DNA from: Zerene cesonia
Lineage: Eukaryota; Arthropoda; Insecta; Lepidoptera; Pieridae
DNA length: 64,000 bases
Assembly: GCF_012273895.1 (NCBI RefSeq)
Contig: NW_024045131.1
Coordinates: forward strand, 1,684,741-1,748,740
Direction: 5' to 3'
Of this stretch, positions 1 to 11,160 are shown one piece after another (the first letter of the stretch is position 1; every line of letters starts with the position of its first letter). Made by a program: the position numbers and the translations under genes. The notes under the pieces were generated by a model. It ran no database searches. It was not told the origin of the DNA and saw nothing but the letters and a program-made list of their open reading frames with translations.

Positions 1-143
1 ATAAAGTATGCACACAGCCCATGTAGTTCGCTTAATAAATAATTGAGAAGTTATTAAAATTATAACGCCTACAAAAAAAATCTTGCTGCTTAAAATTTTG
101 CTATTCTTTTTACTTAGGAGTACTTTTTTCTATACCTATATAC

Positions 144-304
144 TTGCAAGGTGGCTCATCAGCCATGAAGTACTTCACCAGCAGCTGAACAGCTGTTTCC
201 ACTTGGTCTTCCATCAGATCCTGGACCCTGAAGTTGGTACCGCGTGCTGTGAATCGGTGCCATACCGTTGGCATTGGTATAGAATCAGGGCGGCGGTATA
301 CCAT
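144..304 (-). CDS. Exon of a probable GNAT-family (arylalkylamine N-acetyltransferase-like) protein, partial
   Basis: One exon of about 53 codons, read from ATG at 304 down to a GT donor at 143-142; later exons would lie left of the window. The residues begin MVYRRPDSIPMPTVWHRF and continue through FRVQDLMEDQ to VKYFMADEPPCK. This resembles the N-terminus of insect arylalkylamine/dopamine N-acetyltransferase-like proteins, in which a 'V-DL' strand is followed by a helix and a 'FF--EP' motif. Those enzymes transfer acetyl from acetyl-CoA to amines. The acetyl-CoA-binding motif would be in missing exons, so activity cannot be judged. An AG directly precedes the ATG (306-305), so this could be an internal exon rather than the first one. 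The family call is from memory of related proteins and is moderate. Confidence 0.5.
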
Positions 305-526
305 CTAAGGATTTATTAATGATATAATAATAAAAACATTTGTTGACATACAGTACAAATCAAAAACCTTAGGAATTTAGGTATTTCTTAAAGATTTGTT
401 CCACAAAAATACTCGTATCGCTAAAAAAGAGAGCTCGTCTAATGATAATATCAAATTTAAAAATCGGTCTAAAGGTTCTGAGATAAATAGTAACAGACTA
501 AGAAACAAAATCTTTTAATTTTTGAT
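305..526. other. AT-rich non-coding DNA, nothing recognised
   Basis: No exon-like reading frame or known repeat is visible. It probably holds the upstream flank or an intron of the minus-strand N-acetyltransferase-like gene. Confidence 0.4.
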
Positions 527-539
527 ATGATATGCCTAA

Positions 540-807
540 AAGTAATTTTTTAGTTTTATAGCATTAAAATGCTTTATAAATGAGAAATTTTGAAAGAATA
601 GAAGTAATTTGATCATGAGGCGGGATTTGAACCCGCGTTTTTTGACAAACCGCCCGCGGCACATAAAACCGAAAGAGTAGAAGAAATTCGATTACTGTGG
701 CGGGATCACGGGTGGCCGAGAGGCTAGGCGTTGCTACGGTTAGGCAAGAAACGCGGGTTCGAATTCCGCCTCGTGATCAAATTTCTTATATTCTTTCAAA
801 ATTTCTC
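540..807 (+). repeat. Fold-back element with tRNA-like unit, 13-bp target-site duplication
   Basis: The element is bounded by an exact 13-bp direct repeat, atgatatgcctaa, at 527-539 and 808-820. It starts with tttttagttttatagcatt and carries gaaattttgaaagaatag on the left and its inverted match on the right. Inside, positions 704-778 look like a tRNA: a perfect 7-bp acceptor stem (gatcacg/cgtgatc), a box-A-like ggtggccgagaggctagg and a box-B-like gggttcgaattcc. A shorter inverted copy of the 3' tRNA half lies at about 613-645. Related copies lie at 10697-10803, 21060-21470 and 48963-49029. The tRNA part has an irregular anticodon arm and is repeated, so I do not call it a functional tRNA. Confidence 0.75.
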
Positions 808-1039
808 ATGATATGCCTAAGTTAGGGTTAACGCTTAGAAACCTTTATAGCATGTAGCTTACCTTGTGGTTAGTTGATGAGTGAGCAACAGCTGAGGTGT
901 CTCTGCCGGAAGTCGGAACTGAGTGGGAAATGTGCTGAGCCTTAGGGTGAGTTAGGGTTGTTGTACAATGGGCGTTTTATTTATATTCTACACTATTTAC
1001 ACTATATTAATATTATTTATAGTAATAATATTTTTATTT

Positions 1040-2049
1040 ATAACGCGGACGAAGATTCAGCCGAAAATCTATTAATAATAAAATAATTGAAATGGAATAT
1101 TGTACACAGGAAAAATGATTGCGTGTATGAAATGAATGGGCTTCTAAACTGCTAGACCAATTTGAGAAATTCTTTCCCTGACAGGAAGCTATACCGACCT
1201 TAGTTACAGAGGCATTATATTAATTGGATTTATCACGGGTAAAAGTCGTCGTTATACATTTTTATTCATCTTCGTCAAAAATTGCACACAAATACTTGCT
1301 ATGCTGTTTTATAGCTGTAATAAAAACTATAATGTGTTGCCATCTCTTAAAGAAAAATAGGAAGGAAAAAATTTACGTAAGCAACTGGTCAGGATCAAGA
1401 AGTGTCGGCCAATGGATAGGGGGAATTAATCCATTGTCCGGTGCGGCAAGGTGCGTGGGACATGTTCCGCTGATGCCGCCTGCATGAGGATAGAGCGGTG
1501 ATTCCACCTTGCTGCTCTGATTCTGCGCTTGGCCCGGTAGAGGGGGATGCAGATCGAATTATAACCAGCTCCCGTGGACCCTTCTGTAAAGGACGAAGGA
1601 CAACACATTGGAGTTTTCGTTTGTTATAATCCGACATAACCCACGGCTCTCTCCCCGGGGGCCGCGGGCATCTGTGCAAGATATCCCCACTAAAAAAGAC
1701 CAAAAAGGAGACAGGGGCCTCCGATACAAATAAATATCTTATTTATTTATGATCTTGAATATTTACGAAGATAATGAAAGGCTTAGACGAAGAGAATCAT
1801 TAATTAAATGAGAAATGGAAAATATTTACAATAATATAACTGCGTATTATAGATAACTGTCTGCTACCGCGACAGTCGGTCTATTCTCAATAAACTAAAA
1901 AAGTGTTGCACCGTTTTTGATTCTGTTTTCACAAATAATAAATAGCGTGGTACTCGTGATATTCGAGTCCTATACATTGTCAAGTTTTAGATAACGCGGA
2001 CGAAGATTCAGCCGAAAATCTGTTAATAATAAAATAATTGAAATGGAAT
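1040..2049. repeat. 59-bp direct repeats bracketing about 0.9 kb
   Basis: A 59-bp sequence beginning ataacgcggacgaagattc occurs at 1040-1098 and again at 1991-2049 in the same orientation with one mismatch seen. The segment between contains a GC-richer retroelement-like stretch (about 1390-1710) and otherwise AT-rich DNA. I see no clear target-site duplication outside the pair, so the unit is not proven to be one mobile element. Confidence 0.6.
1390..1710 (+). mobile_element. Non-LTR retroelement 3' fragment
   Basis: A GC-rich stretch inside AT-rich DNA, ending in a tail (about 1630-1695) with 'ataacccacgg', a CCGGGGGCCG core and 'atctgtgcaagatatcccc'. The same tail layout recurs at 55724-55800 (plus) and 61137-61275 (minus). 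Short open frames on both strands have no recognisable domain. It is probably the 3' region of a lepidopteran LINE or a derived SINE. Confidence 0.45.
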
Positions 2050-2243
2050 TTGTTATCCCAGTGTACCACTAACCTAACCGAATACCACTGTAATCCAATA
2101 CAGCCGCTAAACGGAATTTAATTCGTCTAAATTATTTCCCCTAACACCATCATATTGCGAATTGCGATAGCCTGTTCTCTATGGCGCAGTGGTTGATGTC
2201 TATGACTTGATCACGTACGAATATAAGATACTACTATAGAAAT

Positions 2244-2433
2244 ACTAGCTGTCGCGGCGTCACGTGCGATACCCGAATTAAAAGTAGCCTATGTATTAAT
2301 CTAGACCATAATCTATTTTTGTTCCAAATTTCATACAGATACGTTAAGCTGTTTTCGCGTGAATGATTAAAACACATCTATACATACATCCATACTTACA
2401 TACTTTCGCGTTTATAGCATTAGTGGAATCTTA
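2244..2433 (+). repeat. Retroposon tail family A, diverged copy
   Basis: Family A runs from tagctg-cgcgg through 'ccaaatttcat' to 'ctttcgc-tttata-at-tta-tag'. This copy has the head tagctgtcgcggcgtcac, the middle 'caaatttcatacagatacg' and the tail 'actttcgcgtttatagcat'. It is one of more than fifteen copies in the window, on both strands. Confidence 0.6.
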
Positions 2434-2499
2434 CATATTGTATTATCGTGTTAACTAAATGATAGGTTTCGCTAACAATATATTTACTCTATTTATTAT

Positions 2500-2630
2500 T
2501 TACTAGCGTTCCGCCCCGGCTTCGCCCGTGGTACATATATAGCCTGTAGCTTTCCTCAATAAATGGGCTATCTAACACTGAAAGATTTTTTTTAAATCGG
2601 ACCAGTAGATCCATCGCACCATTAGTTACT
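2500..2630 (+). repeat. Retroposon tail family B
   Basis: Head 'actagcgttccgccccggct', then 'tcgcccgtggtacatatata' and 'aataaatgggctatctaaca'. The same order is seen at 46694-46845 (plus), 16093-16243 (minus) and 26566-26735 (minus). It has no coding capacity. Confidence 0.6.
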
Positions 2631-2821
2631 TGTCTATGGTATGACGCATTGCGTCGTGGCATTTATTCATTGCCACAACTTTTTTTATCCTTTTTATTAG
2701 AGCCACAAGTGGAACTTCACGTTTCTGCTCACTTAGTGTGACAACGCATAGCTATATTAACCCGACTGCGAAAGGGGAGGTTATGTTTTTCCCGTGTATG
2801 TGTTTATGTACATTTTATGAG

Positions 2822-3019
2822 TAAAGTCCCGTGTTCCCTAGTGGGGTATGGGGCAGATGATATACATCTGTTTCACTGATCGATTCTCTTTTTTGACAAC
2901 TAGGTGATCAGTCTTCTGTGTCCTGCCAGACCGAGACTTTTTTGTACGTCCCTACCGGGATTTGAACCCAGGACCCCTCGGTTCTACGCTCACGTGTTAA
3001 CCACTGTGTCAAGGTATCG
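2822..3019 (-). repeat. tRNA-headed SINE, minus orientation
   Basis: Read on the minus strand, it has a tRNA-like head (box A near ttgacacagtggttaacacg, box B ggttcaaatcccggta) followed by a body shared with the plus-strand SINE at 3081-3262 (for example 'gatgatatacatctgtttca' on the plus strand here). The two copies are head to head about 60 bp apart and could form a long hairpin. Confidence 0.7.
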
Positions 3020-3080
3020 ATCATATTTTATTAGCACGTTATATATTCAATCAATTAATAATAAATAATCAATATAACCG

Positions 3081-3262
3081 CCTTCTTAGTGCAGTGGATA
3101 ATACGTGAGCATAAAACCGATGGAACCTAGGTTCAATTCTCGGTATGGACGCACAAAAAATGTCCCGGTCTGTGACCTACTTCTCCGTAAAGAAAATCGA
3201 TCAGTGAAACAGGTGTATATCATCTGCCCCATACCCCACTAGCGGACACGGGACCTAGGAAT
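3081..3262 (+). repeat. tRNA-headed SINE, plus orientation
   Basis: The tRNA-like head is at 3081-3160, with box A ttagtgcagtggataat and box B ggttcaattctcggta. The body contains 'aggtgtatatcatctgcccc' and ends in 'cggacacgggacc'. It forms an inverted pair with 2822-3019. Confidence 0.7.
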
Positions 3263-3305
3263 GTATTAATTAAACATCTCTCGTGCTACGCAATTTCGCA
3301 AATTA

Positions 3306-3581
3306 GACATAACTAGCTGCGACCCGCGGTTGAAACCGCGTAAGTCCGTATCCCGTAGGAATATCGGTATAAAAAGTGCCTATGTGTTATTTCAGTTGTC
3401 CAGCTATCTACGAAGCAAAATAGTATTATTATTCACCAATAGATGTCAGGAAAAAAAAACACGAATAAAACACGAATATGACATTTTCTAAAAAAAGTTC
3501 CTAGCTAGATCGATTTATCGCCCCCGAAACCCCCTATATACTAAATTTCATGAAAATCGTTGGAGCCGATTCCGAGATTCC

Positions 3582-3640
<59 letters not shown>

Positions 3641-3665
3641 AGAATTGCTCGTTTAAAGATATAAG
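3306..3665 (+). repeat. Family A copy with internal (TA)n
   Basis: Family A head (agctgcgacccgcggttgaa), shortened in the middle, followed by 'ttatcgcccccgaaaccccc', a (TA)n run at 3585-3638 and then 'caagaattgctcgtttaaag'. The same layout recurs at 63450-63915. Since the sequence after the TA run is conserved in both, the TA run is internal to the repeat and not just its tail. Confidence 0.7.
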
Positions 3666-4463
3666 ATATAAAACAGTGCTTTTTGAGATAGAATCGCGAA
3701 CTTTCTTATTTAGCGTCGATAGGATCTTTGTTTGCTGCTACACAAAGTGCGTTGTTCTTTGCTTCACGTGAGCTTAGTAGGGTAAATGCATTAGTTATCG
3801 ACAAATCATTTTATCTGTATGATATGATGTGTTATCGTGTCATTGAGGCTGATATCCGATTCGGCTACTGCTAGTACTTCAGAAATAATTATTTTGTTTG
3901 TTTTTTGTATTAAGAATTTAAAAATAACTGTTTTCAATTAAATCATTTAAGAATAACGGTTTCGTATGGCCGCAGTTGGTGAAACATTCTCATCGTCTTA
4001 ATTTTACTTACTAATTAATTTCTTTCAATGGTTCTCGAGTGATATATCCAATCAGACTTTTTTATAATGGCATTCTGATTAGTGCCCCTTATGTACTTTT
4101 TTTCAATCAACTACAAGAGTATGGGGTTTTTAATAAGTTTATTATTAATTTTCTTTTAGTTTTTTCCAGATCTTTTGACGGAGTAAACCGATTCTGATGA
4201 TTGTTTTTTTTTTGTTTGAAAGCTGATGGTGATGGGGTTAAATCTGAAAATTTGGAGATTGTTTAGTGTTTTATGAATACATAATTTTATCGCTAGGTAA
4301 CTTATACTTTTGACTTTTTTTTTGACAAGGAATTTTTATGTATCAACTTGAGTATAAGTACGTATATATACATTGCCTTTAATGCGTTTGATATAAATAT
4401 TGTAATTATTAATTAATAAGCACATTATATACATATATAGCATTAAGCAACAATACATTATAT

Positions 4464-4740
4464 AGCATTGGTGGCTCAGTGGTGAGAACCTCAAAATCGA
4501 TAAGTCGAGGTTCGAGACCGGGCCGAGCGTGCAGGAAATAAATTGATTTTTCAATTTATCTGCACATGTGGATAACATCACCACTGCTTAAAACGGTGAA
4601 GGAAAACATCGTGAGGAAACCGACATGTGACATCTGCCAACCCGCACTTGGCTAGCGTGATGGATTATGACCTAAACCCTCATAGGAGGCCTGTGTCCCA
4701 CCAGTGGGAACATATATGGGCTGATAATGATGAAGCACAA
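4464..4740 (+). repeat. Metulj-like tRNA-derived SINE
   Basis: Starts 'ggtggctcagtggtgagaac' (box A) and 'gaggttcgagaccggg' (box B), then a body with 'catcgtgaggaaaccgacat' and 'gggaacatatatgggctgat', ending in gatgatga-like repeats. The same element is inverted at 7690-8000 and 9948-10255, with a 3' fragment at 17494-17572. It resembles the Metulj SINE class of butterflies; that name is from memory. Confidence 0.75.
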
Positions 4741-6040
4741 TATACATATGTGCTACAAATCCGTTAGAAGGTCTTTTAATGACAAGTTCCTACTATATAG
4801 ATAATACAATGTTTTGACAAGCCAATGACATTTACCCTATAACCAACTCGTACTTCGTACTTGGCAAGTGGCCATATTGGCTTTTCTCCAGATCACAACT
4901 TCCATGTTGTAACAACAGTTCCAATTTTATCAAGTTACGAGACAGACGCGTGTCTCATAGTAATAATCTTTGTATTATAGAAAAAAAATTGTTTAATCTG
5001 TACCCTTGTGTTCTTCAGCCATTGCTGTCAAAAAAGCGCGCGAAGTGTTTTATTTTTTTTTTCGAGGTATTTGGAGAGGCCTTGTGCGCGTGTTTTTTTT
5101 TTAGTTGACTGCATTCGGTAAGTCTGAAATGAATCAAATATATTTTTGATAATTTCTTTTTGCAAATATTATGTTTCGTTAATAATCAATAAATATTCAA
5201 CAATAGCATGTTATTTATAGCTAAAGGACTTGAATATACCCATGAGTAAGAATATTGTATGTGTTAAATAATAGATTAAATAATATAATAAATCAAATTG
5301 CAAACATTTATTAATATGTACATAAGCGATATTTAGGCAAAAGGCAATATTTTTTAGTTGAAACGTTTTTATTTAATTTATTATTATAAATTTTTTGATT
5401 AACACCTTTACTCACAGAATGGAAATTGCCACGATCCGTTATATAGAAATCCGCTCCCCTGGACTCTGGTGGTAGCAAGCGTCAATTTATTAATTTGGAA
5501 AATATTAGAAACACTTTGATATCCGAAAAAATATTTATACGCGCATAAATTTTTAAAAGCATCCCGGTGACAGACTGACGGAAAGCGAAGTCTTAGTCTT
5601 AGTCAGTCTTATGGTCTGTCTTTTTTTTACCATCTAGGATACGAAATACTAACTAGACACACCGTAATACCAATCAGCCCCTGTATTTGTACTTGTTATT
5701 CTGTGCCCTGGCGAAGCAAATCCGCGCTACGCCACTTGTTGGCATGCTACGCATCACAGATAACATAATACTCGAAGAACCATTTAAATTACACTTTGAC
5801 ATTAATTTAAGACTTAAATTTCCTGCTTCGTTAGACCATTTCGATCGACATGTGTATGACGGTTTTCGCGCCAAAAACTAATATATGTTGTTTTACTGAT
5901 TTATATAATCTATTTCATATCTATCCACTACAAAAAGCCCATGTGTTCAACTACCCAAAAGTAAATTCAGAATTTTATCCGATATTTACACTCTGGGTCC
6001 AAAAAACCGAAATATCTTACGGACGCTTATTTTTCTAAAA
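4741..6040. other. Non-coding DNA, no gene recognised
   Basis: Mostly AT-rich and apparently unique. A GC-richer patch at about 5025-5120, with two T-runs, is followed by a gtaagt motif at 5119. It could be an untranslated exon of a plus-strand gene, but nothing else supports that. The short open frames near 5674-5880 have no recognisable domain. Confidence 0.35.
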
Positions 6041-6041
6041 T

Positions 6042-6440
6042 TATATATAGCCTATGTTACTGGCGATTAATGTAGCTTTCTAATGGTGAAAGAATTTTTC
6101 TAATCAGTGCAGCAGTTTTTGAGTTTATCCATTACAAACAAACAAACCAATAAAAATACAAATTCTTCCTCTTTATAATATTAGTTTAAATCACCAAGGT
6201 ACCGGACAGCCCAATGCTTTAATCCGTACCTAAGCACCAGAACACAATAATTGCTTGCTTAAACATGAAATACTGGTATGATTTCTTGTACAATAAATGA
6301 AGAAAGCACTATAGTAAACGTATAAATTTCAAAATAACGGTCTGCCCTTCACCCGTGGTACGTTTTCTCTTAATAACCTTCCCCGTACCTTATCAAAAAC
6401 GTCAACAAACAGACAATCTAGGCTTTTTGGCCCACTAACT
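6042..6440 (+). repeat. Family B fragments
   Basis: The stretch 6042-6185 matches family B (tatatagcctatgttac, then 'ctaatggtgaaagaattttt', ending 'cctctttataatattagt'). The stretch 6335-6440 matches a second form with 'ggtacgttttctcttaataa', also seen near 25040, 27246 and 63217. Confidence 0.5.
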
Positions 6441-6604
6441 CAAATATACGCGAACAGAGAAGCGTAGTCGGAAAACATTTAATCTCATTCAGAGCCCAAG
6501 TAAACAGGGGCGTTTATTTTGAGAGCGCGTTTATAAACACACGCCTACGCCTTTGTGTTACAGATTATAAATGTTTTGAACTTAGCGTTACTTTGTTCTG
6601 ATTG

Positions 6605-6850
6605 TAAATTTATTTAGGCAGTGGGCCCACGACTTTGTTCGCTTTGTGGGCGAATAATATTTATCGGAGCCCATATCCCTTCCCAGTCCAATCCTTTCTT
6701 CATCTTTTTCCAATTTGAAGTCAGCAATCTATTTGTAGAGGCGTCTGTAATCGACCTTACGCCTGTCCAAATGTTCATGGGCGGTAGTAGCGCTTACCAT
6801 CAGGCGACCCACCAGCTCCATTGCCAATGATGATATAAAAAAACATCTTA
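6605..6850 (+). repeat. Retroposon tail family E, poly(A) end
   Basis: It contains 'gtcagcaatctatttgtaga', 'tgttcatgggcggtagtagc' and 'cttaccatcaggcgaccc', then 'ccattgccaatgatgata' and an A run. Matches lie at 23086-23370, 29385-29535, 53965-54185 (minus) and 61480-61700 (minus). A poly(A) end points to retroposition. Confidence 0.65.
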
Positions 6851-7689
6851 TGCAAATAGATTCTACAGTTTGTTAGCAATGCATTAGTGTGAAATTGCTT
6901 TCAATATTACTATTGTATTACACAGAATAGTGTGTGTAATACTTTCGTAATTTTAAAAAATAGAAAAAAAAATTGTTATTTACTCCATATTTGTTTTATA
7001 TCTATAATATACAGCTACCTTTTAGAAATTTATTTCATATGATTCAGCATAAAAGGGCGGTAAATTCTGCCCGATAGACATCTTTTCGATTCTGAATTGC
7101 AATATAATTAAATCAAAACAAGTTTTAAGTGATATTATTTCCTATGTAACTAACACGGCTTATAATATTCAGTAGATTATTTAATTAGATCATGCTGCGT
7201 ACAGTATTGTCCCGGTTTTCCTAAAAGCACGAATGATGCCAAACAGTTTAGTGTCATGGCCTGGGTCAATGGCAGTGTTCTATTTTGGGCAGCCATTTTG
7301 AAAGTCAGACTTCATGCGTATAAATTTCCAGACGTTTATGTACTAAATTGTATGTATATGTTTAATATATGTTTAATTTCCATGATATCACACATATTTA
7401 TTTTTCCTTATTTTTAAATGTAAAGATAGGAAGTAGGAAGAATAGATTCTCGGCCACAATTTTTAACCTCTTTTTATTTTAATGATTCGATCTTGAAATT
7501 TTCACATTATGTTATTTTAAAACTGAATTCTGAAAAGTCTTGTGTGAAAATATGTGTATTGATTGAAAATTATAAATTAGTTTCCGGCCGCGGGCCTGTT
7601 AAAAGAAAAAAAGTATGCGATATTAATATGTATAACATAAAAAAGCTTGTGATAGAAGCCTCTTTAATTATATATCCTGTAAAGCTTTT
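6851..7689. other. AT-rich non-coding DNA
   Basis: No recognisable exon or repeat. The open frame starting at 7493 runs into the adjacent SINE and has no protein-like features. Confidence 0.35.
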
Positions 7690-8000
7690 ATTATACAAAT
7701 ATATCACTATTATCATCAGCCCATGCTTCCTATCTCTGCCATGCCCTTCTATAGTTCAGGCCATAATCCACCACGTTGGCCAAGTGCAGGTTGGCAGATG
7801 TCACATGCCGTCGAACTTTTGATTCTTTAACATGCCGGTTTCCTCACGATGTTTTTCTTCCTCATTTTGAGCAGTGTTTTTGTTATACACATGCGGAGAT
7901 AAATTGAAAAAAAAAATCCTGCCCGCTCGCCTGGTTCTGAACCCCTGACTTATCGATTTTAGGTCCGAGGTTCTTAACACTGAGCCACCACTGCTACCTC
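7690..8000 (-). repeat. Metulj-like SINE, minus orientation
   Basis: Shares 'ccaccacgttggccaagtgc', 'atgccggtttcctcacgatg' and 'tgagccaccactgct' with the copy at 9948-10255, and is the inverse of 4464-4740. It has more indels than the other copies. Confidence 0.7.
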
Positions 8001-8474
8001 TGAAATCAAAATAAATCCCCATCGTAAGGTTATTTCAACGAATCTGATGTCAAACTATACAGGTTTCTATAGCAACAGAGCTCGCATTGGCAGACGATTC
8101 CAAGACGCTACGTCTGAGATGACCTTGTAAAGACGTCATTCATATAATTTTATCGGCGATCAATTCCTACTTAACATAAATAATAACATATAGTATACAG
8201 TGTCGTGTCGCCAAGTTTTAATGAAGATACTAGGTAACACGGCTCATAAGTAGCAGCGACTTCCGCAGTATCTCTTGTGGAAGTCGCAGTCCCTAAATAC
8301 ATTTTATCCCATAATCGATATGAAAATAGAAGGCGCAAAACTTAGAACCCTAAAGTTTTTTGACGCTACGCAATAGGTGAAAGTAATAAAAAAATCATAT
8401 ATATATATATATACCTAGTCTTGCCATAAATATTGTAATAAAGAAAAAAGAAAATTGTTAACTGCAAATAACAT

Positions 8475-9474
8475 NNNNNNNNNNNNNNNNNNNNNNNNNN
8501 NNNNNNNNNNNNNNNNNNNNNNNNNNNNNNNNNNNNNNNNNNNNNNNNNNNNNNNNNNNNNNNNNNNNNNNNNNNNNNNNNNNNNNNNNNNNNNNNNNNN
8601 NNNNNNNNNNNNNNNNNNNNNNNNNNNNNNNNNNNNNNNNNNNNNNNNNNNNNNNNNNNNNNNNNNNNNNNNNNNNNNNNNNNNNNNNNNNNNNNNNNNN
8701 NNNNNNNNNNNNNNNNNNNNNNNNNNNNNNNNNNNNNNNNNNNNNNNNNNNNNNNNNNNNNNNNNNNNNNNNNNNNNNNNNNNNNNNNNNNNNNNNNNNN
8801 NNNNNNNNNNNNNNNNNNNNNNNNNNNNNNNNNNNNNNNNNNNNNNNNNNNNNNNNNNNNNNNNNNNNNNNNNNNNNNNNNNNNNNNNNNNNNNNNNNNN
8901 NNNNNNNNNNNNNNNNNNNNNNNNNNNNNNNNNNNNNNNNNNNNNNNNNNNNNNNNNNNNNNNNNNNNNNNNNNNNNNNNNNNNNNNNNNNNNNNNNNNN
9001 NNNNNNNNNNNNNNNNNNNNNNNNNNNNNNNNNNNNNNNNNNNNNNNNNNNNNNNNNNNNNNNNNNNNNNNNNNNNNNNNNNNNNNNNNNNNNNNNNNNN
9101 NNNNNNNNNNNNNNNNNNNNNNNNNNNNNNNNNNNNNNNNNNNNNNNNNNNNNNNNNNNNNNNNNNNNNNNNNNNNNNNNNNNNNNNNNNNNNNNNNNNN
9201 NNNNNNNNNNNNNNNNNNNNNNNNNNNNNNNNNNNNNNNNNNNNNNNNNNNNNNNNNNNNNNNNNNNNNNNNNNNNNNNNNNNNNNNNNNNNNNNNNNNN
9301 NNNNNNNNNNNNNNNNNNNNNNNNNNNNNNNNNNNNNNNNNNNNNNNNNNNNNNNNNNNNNNNNNNNNNNNNNNNNNNNNNNNNNNNNNNNNNNNNNNNN
9401 NNNNNNNNNNNNNNNNNNNNNNNNNNNNNNNNNNNNNNNNNNNNNNNNNNNNNNNNNNNNNNNNNNNNNNNNNN
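8475..9474. other. Assembly gap, exactly 1000 N
   Basis: A run of exactly 1000 N is a fixed-size scaffold gap and does not measure the true distance. Open frames crossing it are meaningless. The two flanks show no obvious repeat of each other. Confidence 0.98.
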
Positions 9475-9947
9475 CAGATTCGAAATTCAAATGTAATATT
9501 TTTTTATAATTAAGTGTAACAGTATTTATGGCCAGACTAAGTATATATACAGAAGATGATGTTATCATAAGATCATTCCGCATTCACAATGTAGCCAAGT
9601 TTGATATCAAATCATGTTTACATAAGCTGTCACTTTCAAACAAAGCGAGCTAGAACGAGACAAGAGACAATCAATCATCGCTTAAGAATCTCAGGTATCA
9701 TTTGGCTGTTCGTTGCCATTTTCCGATAGCCAACAGCGCATGATAACAACAGCTGATGAAATCTAGACAAAGGTACACACGTTAGGCCATTTTGCTTTTT
9801 ACATTTAGGAAGTTATCTATTAAACACGCTTTTATTAGCTTCACCGGCATTTTTGCAATTAACCGACTGTTTAAGACTCGATTTTACCCACTTGAAAAGG
9901 ATTTAATTCTCAAAAATCTTTACCGTATAATATGTACGTGATCTCTG

Positions 9948-10255
9948 AGTCATCATCATTATCAGCCCATATATGTTCCCACTGCTGGGACACAGGCCTT
10001 CTATGAGGGTTCAGGTCATAATCCACCACGCTGGCCAAGTGCGGGTTGGCAGATGTCACATGTCATCGAACATTGATTCTTGGACATGCCGGTTTCCTCA
10101 CGATGTTTTCCTTCACCGTTTTAAACAGTGGTGATGTCTACCACATGTGCAGATTGAAAACTCGATTCATTTCCTGCACGCTCGCCCGGTCTCGAACTCC
10201 GATTTACCGATCTAGAAGTCCGAGGTTCTCGCCACTGAGCCACCACTGCTTTCTT
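9948..10255 (-). repeat. Metulj-like SINE, minus orientation, nearly complete
   Basis: Read on the plus strand: 'catcatcattatcagcccat', 'gttcccactgctgggacaca', 'atgccggtttcctcacgatg', then box B and A complements in 'ctcgcccggtctcgaact' and 'cactgagccaccactgct'. It is the best preserved of the four copies. Confidence 0.75.
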
Positions 10256-10696
10256 TTTTTGATCTGTGATTGCTATAGGCTATATATGTACAACGAGCGA
10301 AGCCGGGCGGGCTGTTTGTAGAGTGATAATTCTGAGTGATGAAAAAGTGATTTAAAATAACCATTTTTGACAAAATACTATATTGCCTTTAAATTGTCGG
10401 ATCTAGGCCGACTATTTTCCAATAAAAGAAAAATCATTAAAATCCAATCCAGCCGCAAGCACTGAAGCCGAAAAACCGTGTTAGTTGACTAATTTATTGA
10501 GTTTGAAGTGGATTTTACAGAGCATAAAGTGCCACACATGATACTGTTTTATATTGAAACGCTAATACATGTAAAAGTAGCATGAATGCTGTTTATAAAA
10601 TACGCTATGGATACCGGTATTCTCGAAAAATGTGATGAGAAAACAGACAAAAGTAAAGCCAATACTGTCATCCTAAGGCTAAGAAAACAGTACCTA

Positions 10697-10803
10697 GAAA
10701 TTTTGAAAGAATAGAAAAAATTTGATCACGAGGCAGGAAATTTTTTCTATTCTTTCAAAATTTCTAATTTATAAAGCATTTCAATGCTATAAAACTAAAA
10801 ATT
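10697..10803. repeat. Short palindromic fold-back element with 13-bp TSD
   Basis: Almost entirely an inverted repeat: gaaattttgaaagaatag on the left pairs with ctattctttcaaaatttc on the right, around a remnant of the tRNA-like unit (gatcacgaggcagg). An exact 13-bp direct repeat, aaaacagtaccta, flanks it at 10684-10696 and 10804-10816. It is the same family as 540-807. Confidence 0.8.
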
Positions 10804-10816
10804 AAAACAGTACCTA

Positions 10817-11152
10817 TTTATATTAAATAAATGTTTCTTTCTTCCTTTCTATTTTATGACTCTGATCTTATTATAATGTCAACAAAGCAAAGGACAAAAC
10901 TCAAGGAAATCTTTGGAACAAAGACGCACGACGCATTATAAAGAAAAATCGGCGCTTCACAGAAATCCCCCTGATGTCACTACTCGTCCCAAATTGGCTG
11001 TGTTTTCTGGATCAATGCCATATGATGGCACGTGGTCAGAACCAGCGTGTCATGTTCTCACGATTGATTTGATCAAGTGCAATTAGAAAATGAACTTCAC
11101 GTGATAGTTGCGTAAGATTTTTCTGTATTTGGATGGTAATTTAGTATTTAGT
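10817..11152. other. Non-coding DNA, no gene recognised
   Basis: No exon or repeat identified. Confidence 0.35.
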
Positions 11153-11160
11153 AGCTGCGC

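Noticed and set aside
704..778. Functional tRNA gene (Ser/Leu-like)
   Set aside because: The acceptor stem and boxes A and B are good, but the anticodon arm is irregular, the unit is inside a fold-back element with a TSD, and similar copies recur at 21 kb.
820..965. Telomere-like repeats (ttaggg)
   Set aside because: Only three scattered ttaggg words; insect telomeres use TTAGG and form arrays.
7493..7822. A 109-residue plus-strand gene
   Set aside because: The second part is SINE sequence and the first part has no protein-like features or splice context.
8366..9583. Long open frames over the first gap
   Set aside because: Nearly all codons are N; they are not evidence of coding.
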